Source: Lewinellaceae bacterium
GTDB taxonomy: Bacteria > Bacteroidota > Bacteroidia > Chitinophagales > Saprospiraceae
Direction of reading: 5' to 3'
Assembly (NCBI GenBank): GCA_020636095.1
Contig: JACJYN010000007.1
Coordinates: 310,001-374,000, forward strand
DNA: 64,000 nucleotides
Shown here: piece after piece, positions 43,969 through 53,669 of the stretch
How positions within the stretch are numbered: the first letter of the stretch is position 1
Layout: every line of letters starts with the position of its first letter
Program-made: the position numbers and the translations under genes
The notes under the pieces: model-generated
Told to the model about the DNA's origin: nothing
Database searches by the model: none
The model's input: only the letters and a program-made list of their open reading frames with translations

Positions 43969-46761
43969 CTACCTGTTCCCCCGGATCAAGGTAATATACC
44001 CACTCAGTATTTCCGGCGCCGGCGTAATACCGGTGACCCTTCGTTCAAAGTACCGGCAACTGTAGTAGTAGGTACCCTCCGCCAGTTCTTTACCTTTCAG
44101 GTTGGCGCCGTTCCAGTTGAGGTCCGGGTCGGTTGTGGTGAAAACCAACTCGCCCCACCGGTTGAAGACGTTGAACTCCACCCGTTCAATGAAACAATAG
44201 GGATAGGGTTTGAAAAGATCGTTCTGGCCGTCGCCATTCGGGGTAAAGGTGTTGGGCAGGAAGTAGGACGGGCAGTTGTCTACGCAAATAATATTGCTGG
44301 GCGCGCTGCGGTTTTCAAAAGTATCGAGGGCTGTCACGTAGTAACAGCCGGCAATGCCGATATCCGGTTTGTGTTCGAACTCTGTAAGCCTGGAATCGTC
44401 GATCCTGGCCACCAGTTGGAATTCGCTGCCTTCGAACGGAGCATAGTAAACTTCGTAGCTCACTACATCATCCGTTTCTTCGCAAATGTCCATTGGATTA
44501 GCCCACATCAGGGTATTGCGCAGCAGTTCTTCATCGGTGCAATTGACGGCTTCGTCACAGGCATTGCTCACTTCCAGCGTTGGCGGGCAGGGAGCAATAT
44601 TGTCTAACGGCGTCCCACAGGCTTCCTGAGAGTCGTTCTTCAGGGAGTCCATTACCCCCTGAACACCGTAGGACCCCAGGCTTTGAACGAGGTAACAATA
44701 TTCCTTGCCGTTGGCCAGGTTTGTATCCGAATAGGGAGGGCCGTCCACTACCGCCAGCGGTTCGAATACTCCCAGGTCGTTGAACCGGAATACGGTGTAT
44801 TCGTAATTTTCCCACGGGACCCTTTCTTCCCAGCTCAGCACATTGGTGTTGTCGGTTGGTGAAATAGTGAGGAACACCGAAGAGGCAGGGTTGGTCGTTC
44901 CCAGCAGCCTCGTATTCTCAATGTAGAAATTGATCTTGTAGCTGTAGGCGGAGCCCCGGGTGTTCAACCCGCTATCCACAAAACACGTGTCATTGGCGCC
45001 TTGCGGCCCCGAGAAGTAGGGGCTGACAAACTCCACTCCGATCTTGTCAAAATCTCCATCGGCGGGGTTAATTCCTTCGGCGCGCAGTACTTCATAGCGA
45101 TAGGGGCCGGGATTATCCAGGGTATCGAGGTCTACAGCCACCGGCTTGGTCCAGCATACCTGCATCTCCCCATCGCTGGCGCCCGTCCTCAATACGCTCA
45201 CCTGGGTAATGAGCGGGATGTCGCGGTCCAGTTGTATACAGACTTCATCGGAAGGAAGGCTTTCCACCACATTGTAGGTATAATCCCCTCCCGGGGTGGT
45301 TTTGGCAAACTGTGCCAGGATGCGGTAACAGTAGGTACGCCCGCGTTCTACATCCGTATCGGTGAACACGTAGCGCCCCCCGGCTTCATCTACGATCGGC
45401 ACATTATTGAGCTTGGTGTAGCCTCTGCCCTCCAGGCCCGGCCGGCAGGTGTCCGGAGGGAAATTGTTGCTGCCCTGCCTTCGCCAAACGGTGAAGCCCC
45501 GGAAATAATTATCCGCTGCGTCTTCACAGAAATAAGGCTGGGCCCAGGAAACCGTCACTACGCCGGCAGCGGATTCGGCCTGCACATCCTCGGGAGGCGG
45601 GCCTACTACTTTGATGCGCACTGTTTTGAGGGTGGCCAGGCCCAGGGTGTCACCGAAGAAATTGTCGGTCGCTTTGAAGACAACCGAATAATACTGGTCG
45701 GAAATGTGTTCGCAGGCGGTCTGCCACCGGAAGGTTTTCCGCACCGGGTCTTCTTCAAAGGCATTGCTTTCGGGAGTGAAAGTGGCCGGGCTGATAGGCA
45801 CCTCAAAGGGCCCCCCCAAAGCAGTGAGCCGCACCAACTGGCTCGTTTCCTCCAAAGGCGCGGTGCCGATTACATCAAATTCGAGCAACTCTCCGGCGAC
45901 GACACAGATTTCATCGAAGGGCGTTTCGACCTTCGGCGGCAGGTTTTCACACTCTTCGATCAGGATTTGCATATCCCGGACGATGGTGTCGATGGGAATG
46001 CCGTCCCGGTATTCGACGATGATCATTGCCAGGTTGTATTCGCCCTGCTTTTGGGGGGCGTCCCAGACAATATCGCCGCTTATGGAGTCGATCGAAAGCA
46101 TGTTATTAGCCGGGTTATTCCCGATAAGCTGGGGCCAGACATAGTTGGGGACATTGGAGCCGACATCCTGCAACGGTACGATGAAGTGGTAGGAAAGGCT
46201 GTCTCCATCGGGGTCATACGCGTTGGGGTTGTGCGTGAATACCTTACCCACGCAGCCAACATCGACAGGAGGCTGCAGGAGGACGGGAGTATTGTTACAT
46301 CCCTGAAACTGAGGGTTGGGAAAGGTGTAAGTCGTTTGGATGTGAAATCTCACCTGATCCGAATTGGGGAAGTTGACATTCAGGATGCCGCCATTCCGGT
46401 TGGGGTCGGTCATGGAAATAACAAATGTGCCCCGGAAGGGAAAAGTATGCTCGGCGATATACAGGTTGCGCTTGGTGTCATTTTCCAGAATAACTCCCTG
46501 CGGAGGATTCCCGGGGCCATTGGACCGGGCCACCCGTTCGCAGTTGCCGTCACCCCAGCAGATGGTAAGGGTATCGCGGTCGGCAGGCCGGCTGCTGGCC
46601 TTGGTGTAAGTGGTAATCGTTGCCCGAACCGTAAGGCTTTGGACACAGTCGCCTACTTGTTCTACGGTGATCTCTCCTGCGCGGTTGTGAGTAGCAAATA
46701 CCTGGACGGTGCTGCCCGCCACAAAAACAAATAGAAGAAGGAATTGGTATATCTTGGGCAT
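43969..46761 (-). CDS. secreted multidomain protein with T9SS type B (gliding-motility-type) C-terminal domain
   Basis: The ATG at 46761 is used; the upstream codon is TTG. The 930-residue protein has a signal peptide (IYQFLLLFVFVAGSTVQVFA) and an N-terminal domain of cysteine-containing beta structure. PKD/cadherin-like and fibronectin type III-like repeats follow (VSWAQPYFCEDAADNY, YRYEVLRAEG, YEYTVFRFND). The C-terminal domain is diagnostic: NTFTPNGDGQND, VFNRWGELVF, WNG, GTYYYSCRY. It is exported by the type IX system and fixed at the surface or released. An adhesion or cell-surface role is likely. A 577-codon antisense ORF overlaps it and is a shadow. Confidence 0.92.
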   Translation of the reverse strand: MPKIYQFLLLFVFVAGSTVQVFATHNRAGEITVEQVGDCVQSLTVRATITTYTKASSRPADRDTLTICWGDGNCERVARSNGPGNPPQGVILENDTKRNLYIAEHTFPFRGTFVISMTDPNRNGGILNVNFPNSDQVRFHIQTTYTFPNPQFQGCNNTPVLLQPPVDVGCVGKVFTHNPNAYDPDGDSLSYHFIVPLQDVGSNVPNYVWPQLIGNNPANNMLSIDSISGDIVWDAPQKQGEYNLAMIIVEYRDGIPIDTIVRDMQILIEECENLPPKVETPFDEICVVAGELLEFDVIGTAPLEETSQLVRLTALGGPFEVPISPATFTPESNAFEEDPVRKTFRWQTACEHISDQYYSVVFKATDNFFGDTLGLATLKTVRIKVVGPPPEDVQAESAAGVVTVSWAQPYFCEDAADNYFRGFTVWRRQGSNNFPPDTCRPGLEGRGYTKLNNVPIVDEAGGRYVFTDTDVERGRTYCYRILAQFAKTTPGGDYTYNVVESLPSDEVCIQLDRDIPLITQVSVLRTGASDGEMQVCWTKPVAVDLDTLDNPGPYRYEVLRAEGINPADGDFDKIGVEFVSPYFSGPQGANDTCFVDSGLNTRGSAYSYKINFYIENTRLLGTTNPASSVFLTISPTDNTNVLSWEERVPWENYEYTVFRFNDLGVFEPLAVVDGPPYSDTNLANGKEYCYLVQSLGSYGVQGVMDSLKNDSQEACGTPLDNIAPCPPTLEVSNACDEAVNCTDEELLRNTLMWANPMDICEETDDVVSYEVYYAPFEGSEFQLVARIDDSRLTEFEHKPDIGIAGCYYVTALDTFENRSAPSNIICVDNCPSYFLPNTFTPNGDGQNDLFKPYPYCFIERVEFNVFNRWGELVFTTTDPDLNWNGANLKGKELAEGTYYYSCRYFERRVTGITPAPEILSGYITLIRGNR

Positions 46762-46946
46762 AGACAATAGTTTTAGAGAATCGTCGTTCGAACAAGTTAA
46801 TGATTATCTGGAAAAAAAGCACTACCTCCTGTTTAACGACGGGGCATAGAAAATAGTTTGTAAGAAATATCGCCTGGAAGTCAATGATGTTAAAATATGG
46901 TTTTTAGGTAAAAGGTTTTGAACTTAAATATCTCAAACTGACGAGT

Positions 46947-48161
46947 ATGATTAAAAAGTACAGCCTGATCGTGTTTGTGGTATTGATCTTAGGGTTTGTA
47001 ATGCAGGAAACAGCCGGCCCCTCCAGCCTGGGAGCCGCAATGCTGAAATACCAGGTAGAACAGAAAAAGGCGCTTCTGGATCCGGCTTTCAGCCAGTTCG
47101 TTGAGCATTATGAATCTTTTCTCTTCGGCCAGTTCCAGGCAGAGGGTATACCCGGGGCTGCCGTCGCCATTATCAAAGATAACACGGTGGCGCTCATCAA
47201 ACCCTACGGTGTGCGTTCGGTGGCCTCCGGCGAACCGGTCAACCTTCATACTGTCTTTCGGGTGGCTTCCCTGTCCAAGGGCTTTACCGCACTGCTGGCC
47301 GCTAAGATGGTGGAAGAAGAGGGCCTTACCTGGGATGAACCCGTGTACCGGCATGTTCCCGCATTCCACCTTAAGGACGAAGCACAAACCCGCGCCCTGC
47401 AGTTGCGGCATGTACTGAGCCATACTACCGGCCTTCCCCGCCACACCTATTCCAACCTGCTGAATGCAGGTATGGCTTATCCTGCTATTTTGAACCTGTT
47501 GCCCGAGGTGAAGCTGACGCACCCGGTTGGCGTTTATCACAATTATCAAAACGTGGCTTTCAGCCTTGCCGGCGATGTGCTGGAAGAGGTAAGTGGTAAG
47601 CCCTTTCCTGAATTGGTGGAGCGCCGGATTTTTCAGCCGCTGGGCATGGTGGATGCTTCCATTTCCTACGATAGTATGCGCCTGGGCGATGATGTCGCGT
47701 TACCGCACAAACGCATAGCCACCGGATATGCAGAAACGGATATTGAGCCCAACTTTTACGCGGTGCTGCCGGCCGCTGGCATCAACGCCAGCATTAGCGA
47801 TATGGCCGAATGGCTACAGCTCCTCCTGGGCAACCGCCCGGATATTGCCTCCGACTCGATCCTCGGCCAGATCTTTCGGCCTTTCGTTGAAATCCCCGTC
47901 AAAGACCGCGTGCTGCGCAACTGGGATGGGCTGGAAGCCGCCCACTACGGGATGGGCTGGCGAATTCTGAGCCTGAAAGGGGGGATGGTGGCCGTCCAGC
48001 ATAGTGGCTATGTGAATGGCTATCGGGCGGAAATTGCCTTTAGCCGCGAGGAAAAACTCGGCATTGTGGTACTGACTAATGCGCCCAATTATTCCGTTGG
48101 ATACAGCATACCCGCCTTTTTTGAGCAGTATCAGCGCACTATTTGCCTCCCTCACCAGTAG
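46947..48161 (+). CDS. class-C beta-lactamase-fold serine hydrolase
   Basis: A 404-residue secreted or membrane-anchored protein with an N-terminal hydrophobic helix. The catalytic motif is SLSK (Ser108, Lys111) in RVASLSKGFTALLA, the YxN is YHNYQN, and the third motif is HSG in VQHSGYVNGYRAE. It has the same fold as the lipoprotein at 26201 but is not close to it. Likely a peptidase or esterase of the PF00144 group. Its last 10 bp overlap the convergent DUF2279 gene. Confidence 0.87.
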   Translation: MIKKYSLIVFVVLILGFVMQETAGPSSLGAAMLKYQVEQKKALLDPAFSQFVEHYESFLFGQFQAEGIPGAAVAIIKDNTVALIKPYGVRSVASGEPVNLHTVFRVASLSKGFTALLAAKMVEEEGLTWDEPVYRHVPAFHLKDEAQTRALQLRHVLSHTTGLPRHTYSNLLNAGMAYPAILNLLPEVKLTHPVGVYHNYQNVAFSLAGDVLEEVSGKPFPELVERRIFQPLGMVDASISYDSMRLGDDVALPHKRIATGYAETDIEPNFYAVLPAAGINASISDMAEWLQLLLGNRPDIASDSILGQIFRPFVEIPVKDRVLRNWDGLEAAHYGMGWRILSLKGGMVAVQHSGYVNGYRAEIAFSREEKLGIVVLTNAPNYSVGYSIPAFFEQYQRTICLPHQ

Positions 48162-49147
48162 AAGGGATGAAACTTCACCTTGCCCAAGGTGTTCACCTCC
48201 AGAGTTGGCGCTGGAATTTTGATCCAGTTCAAAGCCCCGAGCAGGAAGCGCAGGCCTCGCTTATGGGTGGGAATGCGCCGGAGGTCGACGTCCAGCGATA
48301 AGTAGAACTGACGGTAACGGGGGAAGGCTTCTGTATCCACGCTGTAGGAGGCTCCATTATCGTCCACCCAGCTGTTGCCGAAGCCGCTGAACATGTTCTC
48401 TGCGCCATAGCCCACCGCCAGGTTGAGCCACCGGGGCAGCCAGCCCGGCTTCTGCTGCCCCGAGAAGGAGGCCAGGTTGATAGAAGCCCACAGCCCCATT
48501 CCGTTGTAATCTTTGAGAAAGGCTTCGGCGAAGGAACTGCCGTAGAGTTCTTCAGCGCGCTGGCGTAGGGTCACCGGCGGCCCTCCGTCGGCGGAGGGCA
48601 CCGGGAAATCCGGATACACCGGGCGGCTATTGGATAGCTTTAGCAGAATCCGCTGATCCTGCCAGGCCAGTTCCTGGCCGACGAAGAGCCCTGCCCCCAG
48701 GGTATTGAAGGCAATATCCGCCCAGGAAAAGCCCCACTTTTCGGAAAAGCCGTCCATCACCTCCACCGTGCCCTGCAACAGCATACCGACCCCGGCGCCC
48801 AGGGCGATTGACCTGGGCCGGCTCAACCCCGTCCAGCGCGCACCGTAGTATGCCAGGACGCTCTCGTTATAGGCGGTCACGGTATGGCCCAGTTTGTCCA
48901 TGTCGTTCCATTCCCCCAGGTCATTGAAAGTGTGGAAGCCGGTGAGTTCGTAATTTTTGTACCAAAGGTGGTAAAGCCCAAAGGATGCGCCGGCGTAAAT
49001 AGTGGCGCCCGCAGCCACACAGGTTCGGAAGCGGGCGGGGTTGAGGGTGTCGGCGGGCTCCAGAAAGGGGCGGGCCGCCGGCGCCTGCCCGGGCAGGCTG
49101 CAGGTAACAGTTAGGAAGAAAAAAAGGAGGGAGATCGGGGCCTTCAT
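48152..49147 (-). CDS. DUF2279 (YfiM-like) secreted protein
   Basis: A 331-residue protein with a signal peptide and an envelope-type pattern: FNDLGEWNDMDKLGH, NESVLAYYGARWTGLS and GFSEKWGFSWADIAFN, the DUF2279 core. The C-terminal part is beta-rich and probably in the outer membrane. Function is unknown; related YfiM is a putative lipoprotein. The 3' end overlaps the serine hydrolase by 10 bp. Confidence 0.8.
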   Translation of the reverse strand: MKAPISLLFFFLTVTCSLPGQAPAARPFLEPADTLNPARFRTCVAAGATIYAGASFGLYHLWYKNYELTGFHTFNDLGEWNDMDKLGHTVTAYNESVLAYYGARWTGLSRPRSIALGAGVGMLLQGTVEVMDGFSEKWGFSWADIAFNTLGAGLFVGQELAWQDQRILLKLSNSRPVYPDFPVPSADGGPPVTLRQRAEELYGSSFAEAFLKDYNGMGLWASINLASFSGQQKPGWLPRWLNLAVGYGAENMFSGFGNSWVDDNGASYSVDTEAFPRYRQFYLSLDVDLRRIPTHKRGLRFLLGALNWIKIPAPTLEVNTLGKVKFHPFYW

Positions 49148-49166
49148 AGTTTTGTTGTTAACTCAA

Positions 49167-49631
49167 TCAACGAACCATTCCCTCCGGCATGACTACTGCT
49201 ACTACCTCTCCTTTTGCGCAAGCTTGCCCTTCTGCGTAGAGGGTGATCTGCACCACCACCTTTCGCTCTTTGAGTTCAGTTACTTTTCCCCGCAGTTCCA
49301 GTTCCGGCCCCAGAGGGGTGGGCCTCAGGTAGTCTACTTTCAAAGAGGCGGTAACAAAGCGCAGCGGGCCGTCTTCCATTTTTTTGCCCTGAGCCCGGGT
49401 GGCCGCCGCCGAGGCAGTTCCCGTTCCGTGGCAGTCAACCAGAGAGGCGATGAGCCCCCCGTAGACGTAACCGGGAATGGCCGTGTGGTAGGGCTTGGGC
49501 GTGAAATGCGCCACTGTCTCTTCTCCGTCCCAGTAGCTTTTCAGTTGATGCCCGTGTTCGTTGAAGCGCCCGCAGCCGTAGCAGTGGCTGACGTCCTCGG
49601 CGTAATAGTCCTGAAATGCTTTTTTCGCCAT
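49167..49631 (-). CDS. PaaI-type hotdog thioesterase
   Basis: A 154-residue hotdog-fold protein. The pattern HCYGCGRFNEHGHQLKSYWD and YVYGGLIASLVDCHGTGTAS fits acyl-CoA thioesterases of the PaaI/YbdB group, with the helix preceded by a GG turn and an Asp at the expected catalytic position. The substrate is unknown. Start and end are clean. The leader region lies in the repeat array at 49673. Confidence 0.82.
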   Translation of the reverse strand: MAKKAFQDYYAEDVSHCYGCGRFNEHGHQLKSYWDGEETVAHFTPKPYHTAIPGYVYGGLIASLVDCHGTGTASAAATRAQGKKMEDGPLRFVTASLKVDYLRPTPLGPELELRGKVTELKERKVVVQITLYAEGQACAKGEVVAVVMPEGMVR

Positions 49632-49672
49632 TTTTGCCGGGAAGATAGTAATTTATTGGGGATTGGGGGGGG

Positions 49673-50558
49673 ATTCGGTATTCGGTATTCGCTGTTCGCA
49701 GGGTGTTCTTTCGGACTCCGGACTCCGCTGTTCGCTGTTCGCTGTTCGCAGGGTGTTCTTTCGGATTCCGGACTCCGCTGTTTGCTATTCGCTATTCGCT
49801 ATTCGCTGTTCGCAGGGTGTTCTTCCGGACTCCGGACTCCGCAGGGCTGCCCGAATACCGAATACCGAACTCCGAATCCCGGACTCCGCTGTTCGCTATT
49901 CGCTGTTCGCAGGGTGTTCTTTCGGACTCCGGAATCCGCTGTTCGCTGTTCGCTATTCGCTGTTCGCAGGGTGTTCTTTCGGACTCCGGAATCCGCTGTT
50001 TGCTATTCGCTGTTCGCTGTTCGCTGTTCGCACACCTACCGAATACCGAATACCGAACTCCGAATCCCGGACTCCGCTGTTCGCTGTTCGCTGTTCGCAG
50101 GGTGTTCTTTCGGACTCCGGACTCCGCAGGGCTGCCCGAATACCGAATACCGAACTCCGAATCCTGGACTCCGCTGTTCGCTATTCGCTGTTCGCTGTTC
50201 GCAGGGTGTTCTTTCGGACTCCGGACTCCGCTGTTCGGAGGTTCGCAGTTCGCAGTTCGCACACCTACCGAATACCGAATCCCGAACTCCGAATCCTGGA
50301 CTCCGCTGTTCGCTGTTCGCTGTTCGCAGGGTGTTCTTCCGGACTCCGGACTCCGCTGTTCGCAGGTTCGCAGTTCGCACACCTACCGAACTCCGAATAC
50401 CGAACTCCGAATCCCGGACTTCGCTATTCGCTGTTCGCAGGGTGTTCTTCCGGGCTCCGGACTCCGCAGGGCTGCCCGAACTCCGGAATCCGCCGTTCGC
50501 AGGTTCGCCGTTCGCAGTTCGCACACCTACTGAATACCGGATCCCGAACTCCGAATCC
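49673..50558. repeat. word-type repeat array of TTCGC / CGAATACCGAA units (about 880 bp)
   Basis: The array is built from a few words: GCTGTTCGC and CTATTCGC runs, CGCAGGGTGTTCTTTCGG (I count nine copies), ACTCCGGACTCCG, and ACACCTACCGAATACCGAA. Blocks recur in shuffled order rather than as a fixed unit. Most words are 9 or 12 bp, so several long ORFs stay open on both strands; none has a start, motif or stable composition, and I treat them as spurious. Single copies of the same words appear near 2240, 21250 and 43505. Confidence 0.9.
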
Positions 50559-51287
50559 CTACTTATCCTGTTTAGCAAACACCTTTCTCAACAACTCCGA
50601 AGTCCTGGCCCCGGCATTCTCCCGGATATCCTTTTCCTTCACTTCGATCAGGCCGAAAAGCCCCACTAACGCCTGTTTGGCGACGTAGTCGTCCAGTTCC
50701 GGGTTGGTGTCGGCCGTAAGGGGGATTTTGTTGTAGGCGGTCACCGCATCGCGCCAGTACGTGCGGGCGTTGAACTTGTCGAGCGATTCGATGATGACCG
50801 GCTTGAACTCGGAGTAGAGCTGGTCGTAAGTCGTTTTCTCCAGATAGCGGGTAGCGGCGTCCTTATTGCCCATCAGCAGGTTCATGGCGTCCTGGAAGGT
50901 CATCTGCTTGATGGCGCTGACAAAGATAGGCTTGGCTTTCTTGGCTGCATCCTCAGCCGCCCGGTTGACCCTTAGGATGATCTCCTCTTCCACACTGGAG
51001 AAGCCGGGAACGGCGCGCAGTTTACCGGCCACTGCCTGAGCCTCTTCCGGCAGCAGGACCTTGTAGGCGCTTTTGTAATAACCGTCTTCCGCCGAGAGGA
51101 AGTCCACCGCCTGAGCAACGCCCAGGTCGAGCGCCTCCTTGAGCCCGTTGCCGGCTTCTTCCTGGCTCAGGCCGGCGCCGCCCAGTAAGTCGTCTTTGGC
51201 CTTGTTGAGCTTTTCTTTCCACTTTTGGGCCTGCAGCCCGTTCAGCGCCAGGGCGCAGAGTAACAACAGTGCTAGTTTTCTGATCAT
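50559..51287 (-). CDS. DUF4197 domain secreted protein
   Basis: A 242-residue protein with a signal peptide (MIRKLALLLLCALALNGLQA). The mature part matches DUF4197: LSQEEAGNGLKEALDLGVAQ, YYKSAYKVLLPEEAQ, and the helical VNRAAEDAAKKAKPIF and DKFNARTYWRD segments. The family is periplasmic and of unknown function. Its stop lies at the edge of the repeat array. Confidence 0.88.
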   Translation of the reverse strand: MIRKLALLLLCALALNGLQAQKWKEKLNKAKDDLLGGAGLSQEEAGNGLKEALDLGVAQAVDFLSAEDGYYKSAYKVLLPEEAQAVAGKLRAVPGFSSVEEEIILRVNRAAEDAAKKAKPIFVSAIKQMTFQDAMNLLMGNKDAATRYLEKTTYDQLYSEFKPVIIESLDKFNARTYWRDAVTAYNKIPLTADTNPELDDYVAKQALVGLFGLIEVKEKDIRENAGARTSELLRKVFAKQDK

Positions 51288-51427
51288 TTTTTTATTTTTT
51301 TTGTGACGGGATCATCCTGCTGTATGGAAACAGATGGGGTCATCTCGCCGCGAGTTCACCAAACTATTTTGGGAAACGATTTTCTGTGTGCTAAATTATG
51401 CACTTATTTGCATGCAAAGCGGCTTAG

Positions 51428-51853
51428 GTGCATAGCTTAACAAAAGCAAAACACTTGAAACGCCCGTTCGTTAAGAGCTTTAACATCTGCAACCTTCCCG
51501 GCCCCCTAAACGCTATCACCGATGTAGCGGGCGTAAAGGTGGGCCACTTCACTCTGATCGCCGCCACAGGGCCGGTACCGGAAGGCAACGCCGGCGCCGG
51601 CGCCGGAACCATCTGTTTCGGCTTTAAAGGCGGCATCGGCACCGCCTCCCGCAAGCTACCGGATGAAGACGGCGGCTACACCGTCGGCGTACTGGTGCAA
51701 ACCAACTTTGGCGGTGTGCTGCAGGTGGACGGCCTGCCGGTAGGGGAGGAGCTGAGAAAGAAAAAGGCGGCCCAAGGCTCCGGCGACGGATCCTGCATGA
51801 TCGTCGTAGCCACTGACGCCCCGGCGGACGCCCGCAACCTGAACTGGAGATGA
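51428..51853 (+). pseudogene. P1/DmpA-family aminopeptidase remnant
   Basis: The frame opens with GTG and soon gives GPLNAITDVAGVKVGHFTL, the N-terminus of P1-family (L-aminopeptidase/D-esterase) proteins. It then jumps to GTICFGFKGGIGTASRKL, VGVLVQTNFGG and SCMIVVATDAPADARNL, which lie far apart in the family, and stops at 51853. The usual length is about 350-400 residues. An internal deletion and loss of the C-terminus make it non-functional. Confidence 0.7.
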
Positions 51854-51957
51854 GGAATCCGGGTGGAAAGAAGGAATAGAATGAACACACTCTGAGGGCT
51901 GGAAAACGAGAGCGTTCGGAATTCGGTATAAACTCCTATCTTTACCTTCAAAAACAA

Positions 51958-52407
51958 ATGTTCAGGCCACGTCTCCATGCTACCCTCCGCCAGCCCGTCG
52001 TTTTCCTGGCCCTGCTGCTCGCAGGCTACCTGCTCTCCTGTACCGCGCAGGAGGTTAAAAACGAGGCTCCTCCCCTCAACCCCAACGGCGACAGCGAGCT
52101 GGCCTTGCTGATGCGCGCCATGTTCGATGACGCCCTGCTGATGAAGCAGCAGATCGAACAGGGGGAACCGGCTCAGCCGGGACTCGACTACCAAAAGATA
52201 CTCACTGCCCAGGCGACGGAACCGGAAAAGGCGGCCTCCAACACCTACAAAGTCCACGCTCTGTCGTACCTGCAAACCATTAAGGCGCTCCAACAGGCTG
52301 ATGCAGCCCAGGCGGCTACCTTATATGAGAATATGGTGAATTCTTGTATGGGCTGCCACAAGGCGCTCTGCCCCGGGCCAACGGTGCGGATCAGAAAGTT
52401 ATATTAG
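51958..52407 (+). CDS. cytochrome c-like lipoprotein
   Basis: A 149-residue protein with a lipoprotein-type signal (YLLSC) and a single c-type heme motif, CMGCH at residues 130-134, near the end. Before it is a helical region resembling the cytochrome c-prime or CcmE-independent small-heme layout. No Met ligand is obvious after the motif. Likely a periplasmic electron carrier, or a heme-binding protein of unknown partner. Confidence 0.65.
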   Translation: MFRPRLHATLRQPVVFLALLLAGYLLSCTAQEVKNEAPPLNPNGDSELALLMRAMFDDALLMKQQIEQGEPAQPGLDYQKILTAQATEPEKAASNTYKVHALSYLQTIKALQQADAAQAATLYENMVNSCMGCHKALCPGPTVRIRKLY

Positions 52408-52473
52408 TGCTTGTTGGGGAATTATCCCCGCAATACTTTGGGGTAGGCTCTTCGGGCTGAAATCCTAAATAGA

Positions 52474-53103
52474 ATGCCAGCGAAAACGAACAAAACCGCT
52501 ATCGTCCTGCTTGCTGCCGGCGCGTCTACGCGGATGGGGAAAGCCAAGCAGTTGCTGCGGTACCAGGGGGAAAGCCTGCTTCTTCGCAGCCTGCGCATTG
52601 CTTTGGAAACGCCCTTCTACCCCGTATGCATCGTACTCGGCGCCCGGGCGGAAGAAATGGAAGCCGAACTGGCCTATGAGCGGGATAGCCGTGATACCCT
52701 GATCGTTTACAACAGCGCCTGGGCCAGCGGTATGGGCAGCTCCGTAGCTATCGGCATGGAGGCTCTGCTGCGCGCCCAACCGGAACTGGAAGCCGTCTTT
52801 TTTATTCTGGTGGACCAACCCTACCTTGCGGCCGCTCATTTAATCAACCTGAAGCAACAGCTGGACGCCGCTCCTGAAAAAATGGGCGCCGCCTCGGCTT
52901 ATGAACACACTCTGGGCGTGCCCGCCTTGTTCCGCAAGGCCTTGTTTCCAGAACTATTGCAATTGCACGGGCAGAAAGGAGCTAAACCAGTGATCGAAAA
53001 ATACAGGGGCCAACTCCTGGCCGTTCCCTTTCCACAGGGACGGATCGACCTGGATACGCCGGAGGACTGGAAGGAATTCCTCCAAAATGAGGACTCTTTA
53101 TAG
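52474..53103 (+). CDS. MobA-like nucleotidyltransferase (MocA-type)
   Basis: A 209-residue NTP-transferase. LLAAGASTRMGKAKQLLRYQ near 11-30 is the nucleotide-binding loop, with FFILVDQPYL the Asp-bearing strand. The best fit is molybdenum-cofactor cytidylyl- or guanylyltransferase-like proteins (MobA/MocA). No other molybdopterin gene lies nearby, so the cofactor link is from the family alone. Confidence 0.8.
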   Translation: MPAKTNKTAIVLLAAGASTRMGKAKQLLRYQGESLLLRSLRIALETPFYPVCIVLGARAEEMEAELAYERDSRDTLIVYNSAWASGMGSSVAIGMEALLRAQPELEAVFFILVDQPYLAAAHLINLKQQLDAAPEKMGAASAYEHTLGVPALFRKALFPELLQLHGQKGAKPVIEKYRGQLLAVPFPQGRIDLDTPEDWKEFLQNEDSL

Positions 53104-53669
53104 TTTGGCGGCTACCATTCTAACGTTGGACAGCCTCGTACAACGTACACACAAGGGCTCTCATTATATCCGTACATCGTACACAACCCCAGCCCAACCT
53201 TAGACGGATACCCAGTTTGGCTTGCCAGGCCCTGGCCTTGAGCCCTATCCTGGGCCTCTTTGGGTTTTTTAAAACTTCGTTTCCCACCCAGGCTCCTTAA
53301 CATTTAAATGTTCCGGGCCATTAAGAAAATCAAGGAGGTTTTTTGGCGGAATCTTTAGGTGTGAAATTTTATTTTGCAACTCTTTGCTTCTTTTAGGACT
53401 CAAAACAACCGGCTTATCTTTTCCTTTATATATTTATTCTGACTGGCACCCCCATAAATCCTGGTTTTTTGCCAGTTGGCCGATGGATATTGGGCCGTCG
53501 GCGAAAAAAACAAAAAACCGGGGAAACTTTTAAACTTGTTATTGTTTCCTGTGTTTTTTGCCTGTAAATTTGCACCGAACTGCAAAAAAAGGACTACTTC
53601 TAAAAGCCCGGGACGGATAATAACTAACAACCCCTCTGCAGTTCACTCAGCCCAAACCAAAACAGCAGG
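53104..53669. other. 566-bp intergenic region before the efflux operon
   Basis: No gene with a family signal is visible. A CCCAGGCTCC block and A/T-rich tracts occur, with a full promoter at 53542-53572 near the right end. The segment around 53106-53135 contains CTACCATTCTAACGTTGGAC, a near-inverse of a word at about 43660-43680, which may be another dispersed repeat. Confidence 0.4.
53542..53572 (+). promoter_or_regulatory. Bacteroidota-type promoter of the efflux operon
   Basis: TTG (53542-53544), 20 nt, then TAAATTTG (53565-53572), an exact match to TTG-N20-TAnnTTTG. The leader to the TetR start (53670) would be about 90 nt. Confidence 0.55.

Noticed and set aside
45001..46734. 577-codon plus-strand ORF
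   Set aside because: It is antisense to the T9SS protein, which has clear domains and a signal peptide. The plus-strand ORF has none.
49002..50669. Long plus-strand ORF of 555 codons
   Set aside because: It runs antisense through DUF2279 and the thioesterase and then through the word-type repeat array. It has no family motif and no stable composition; the repeats keep the frame open.
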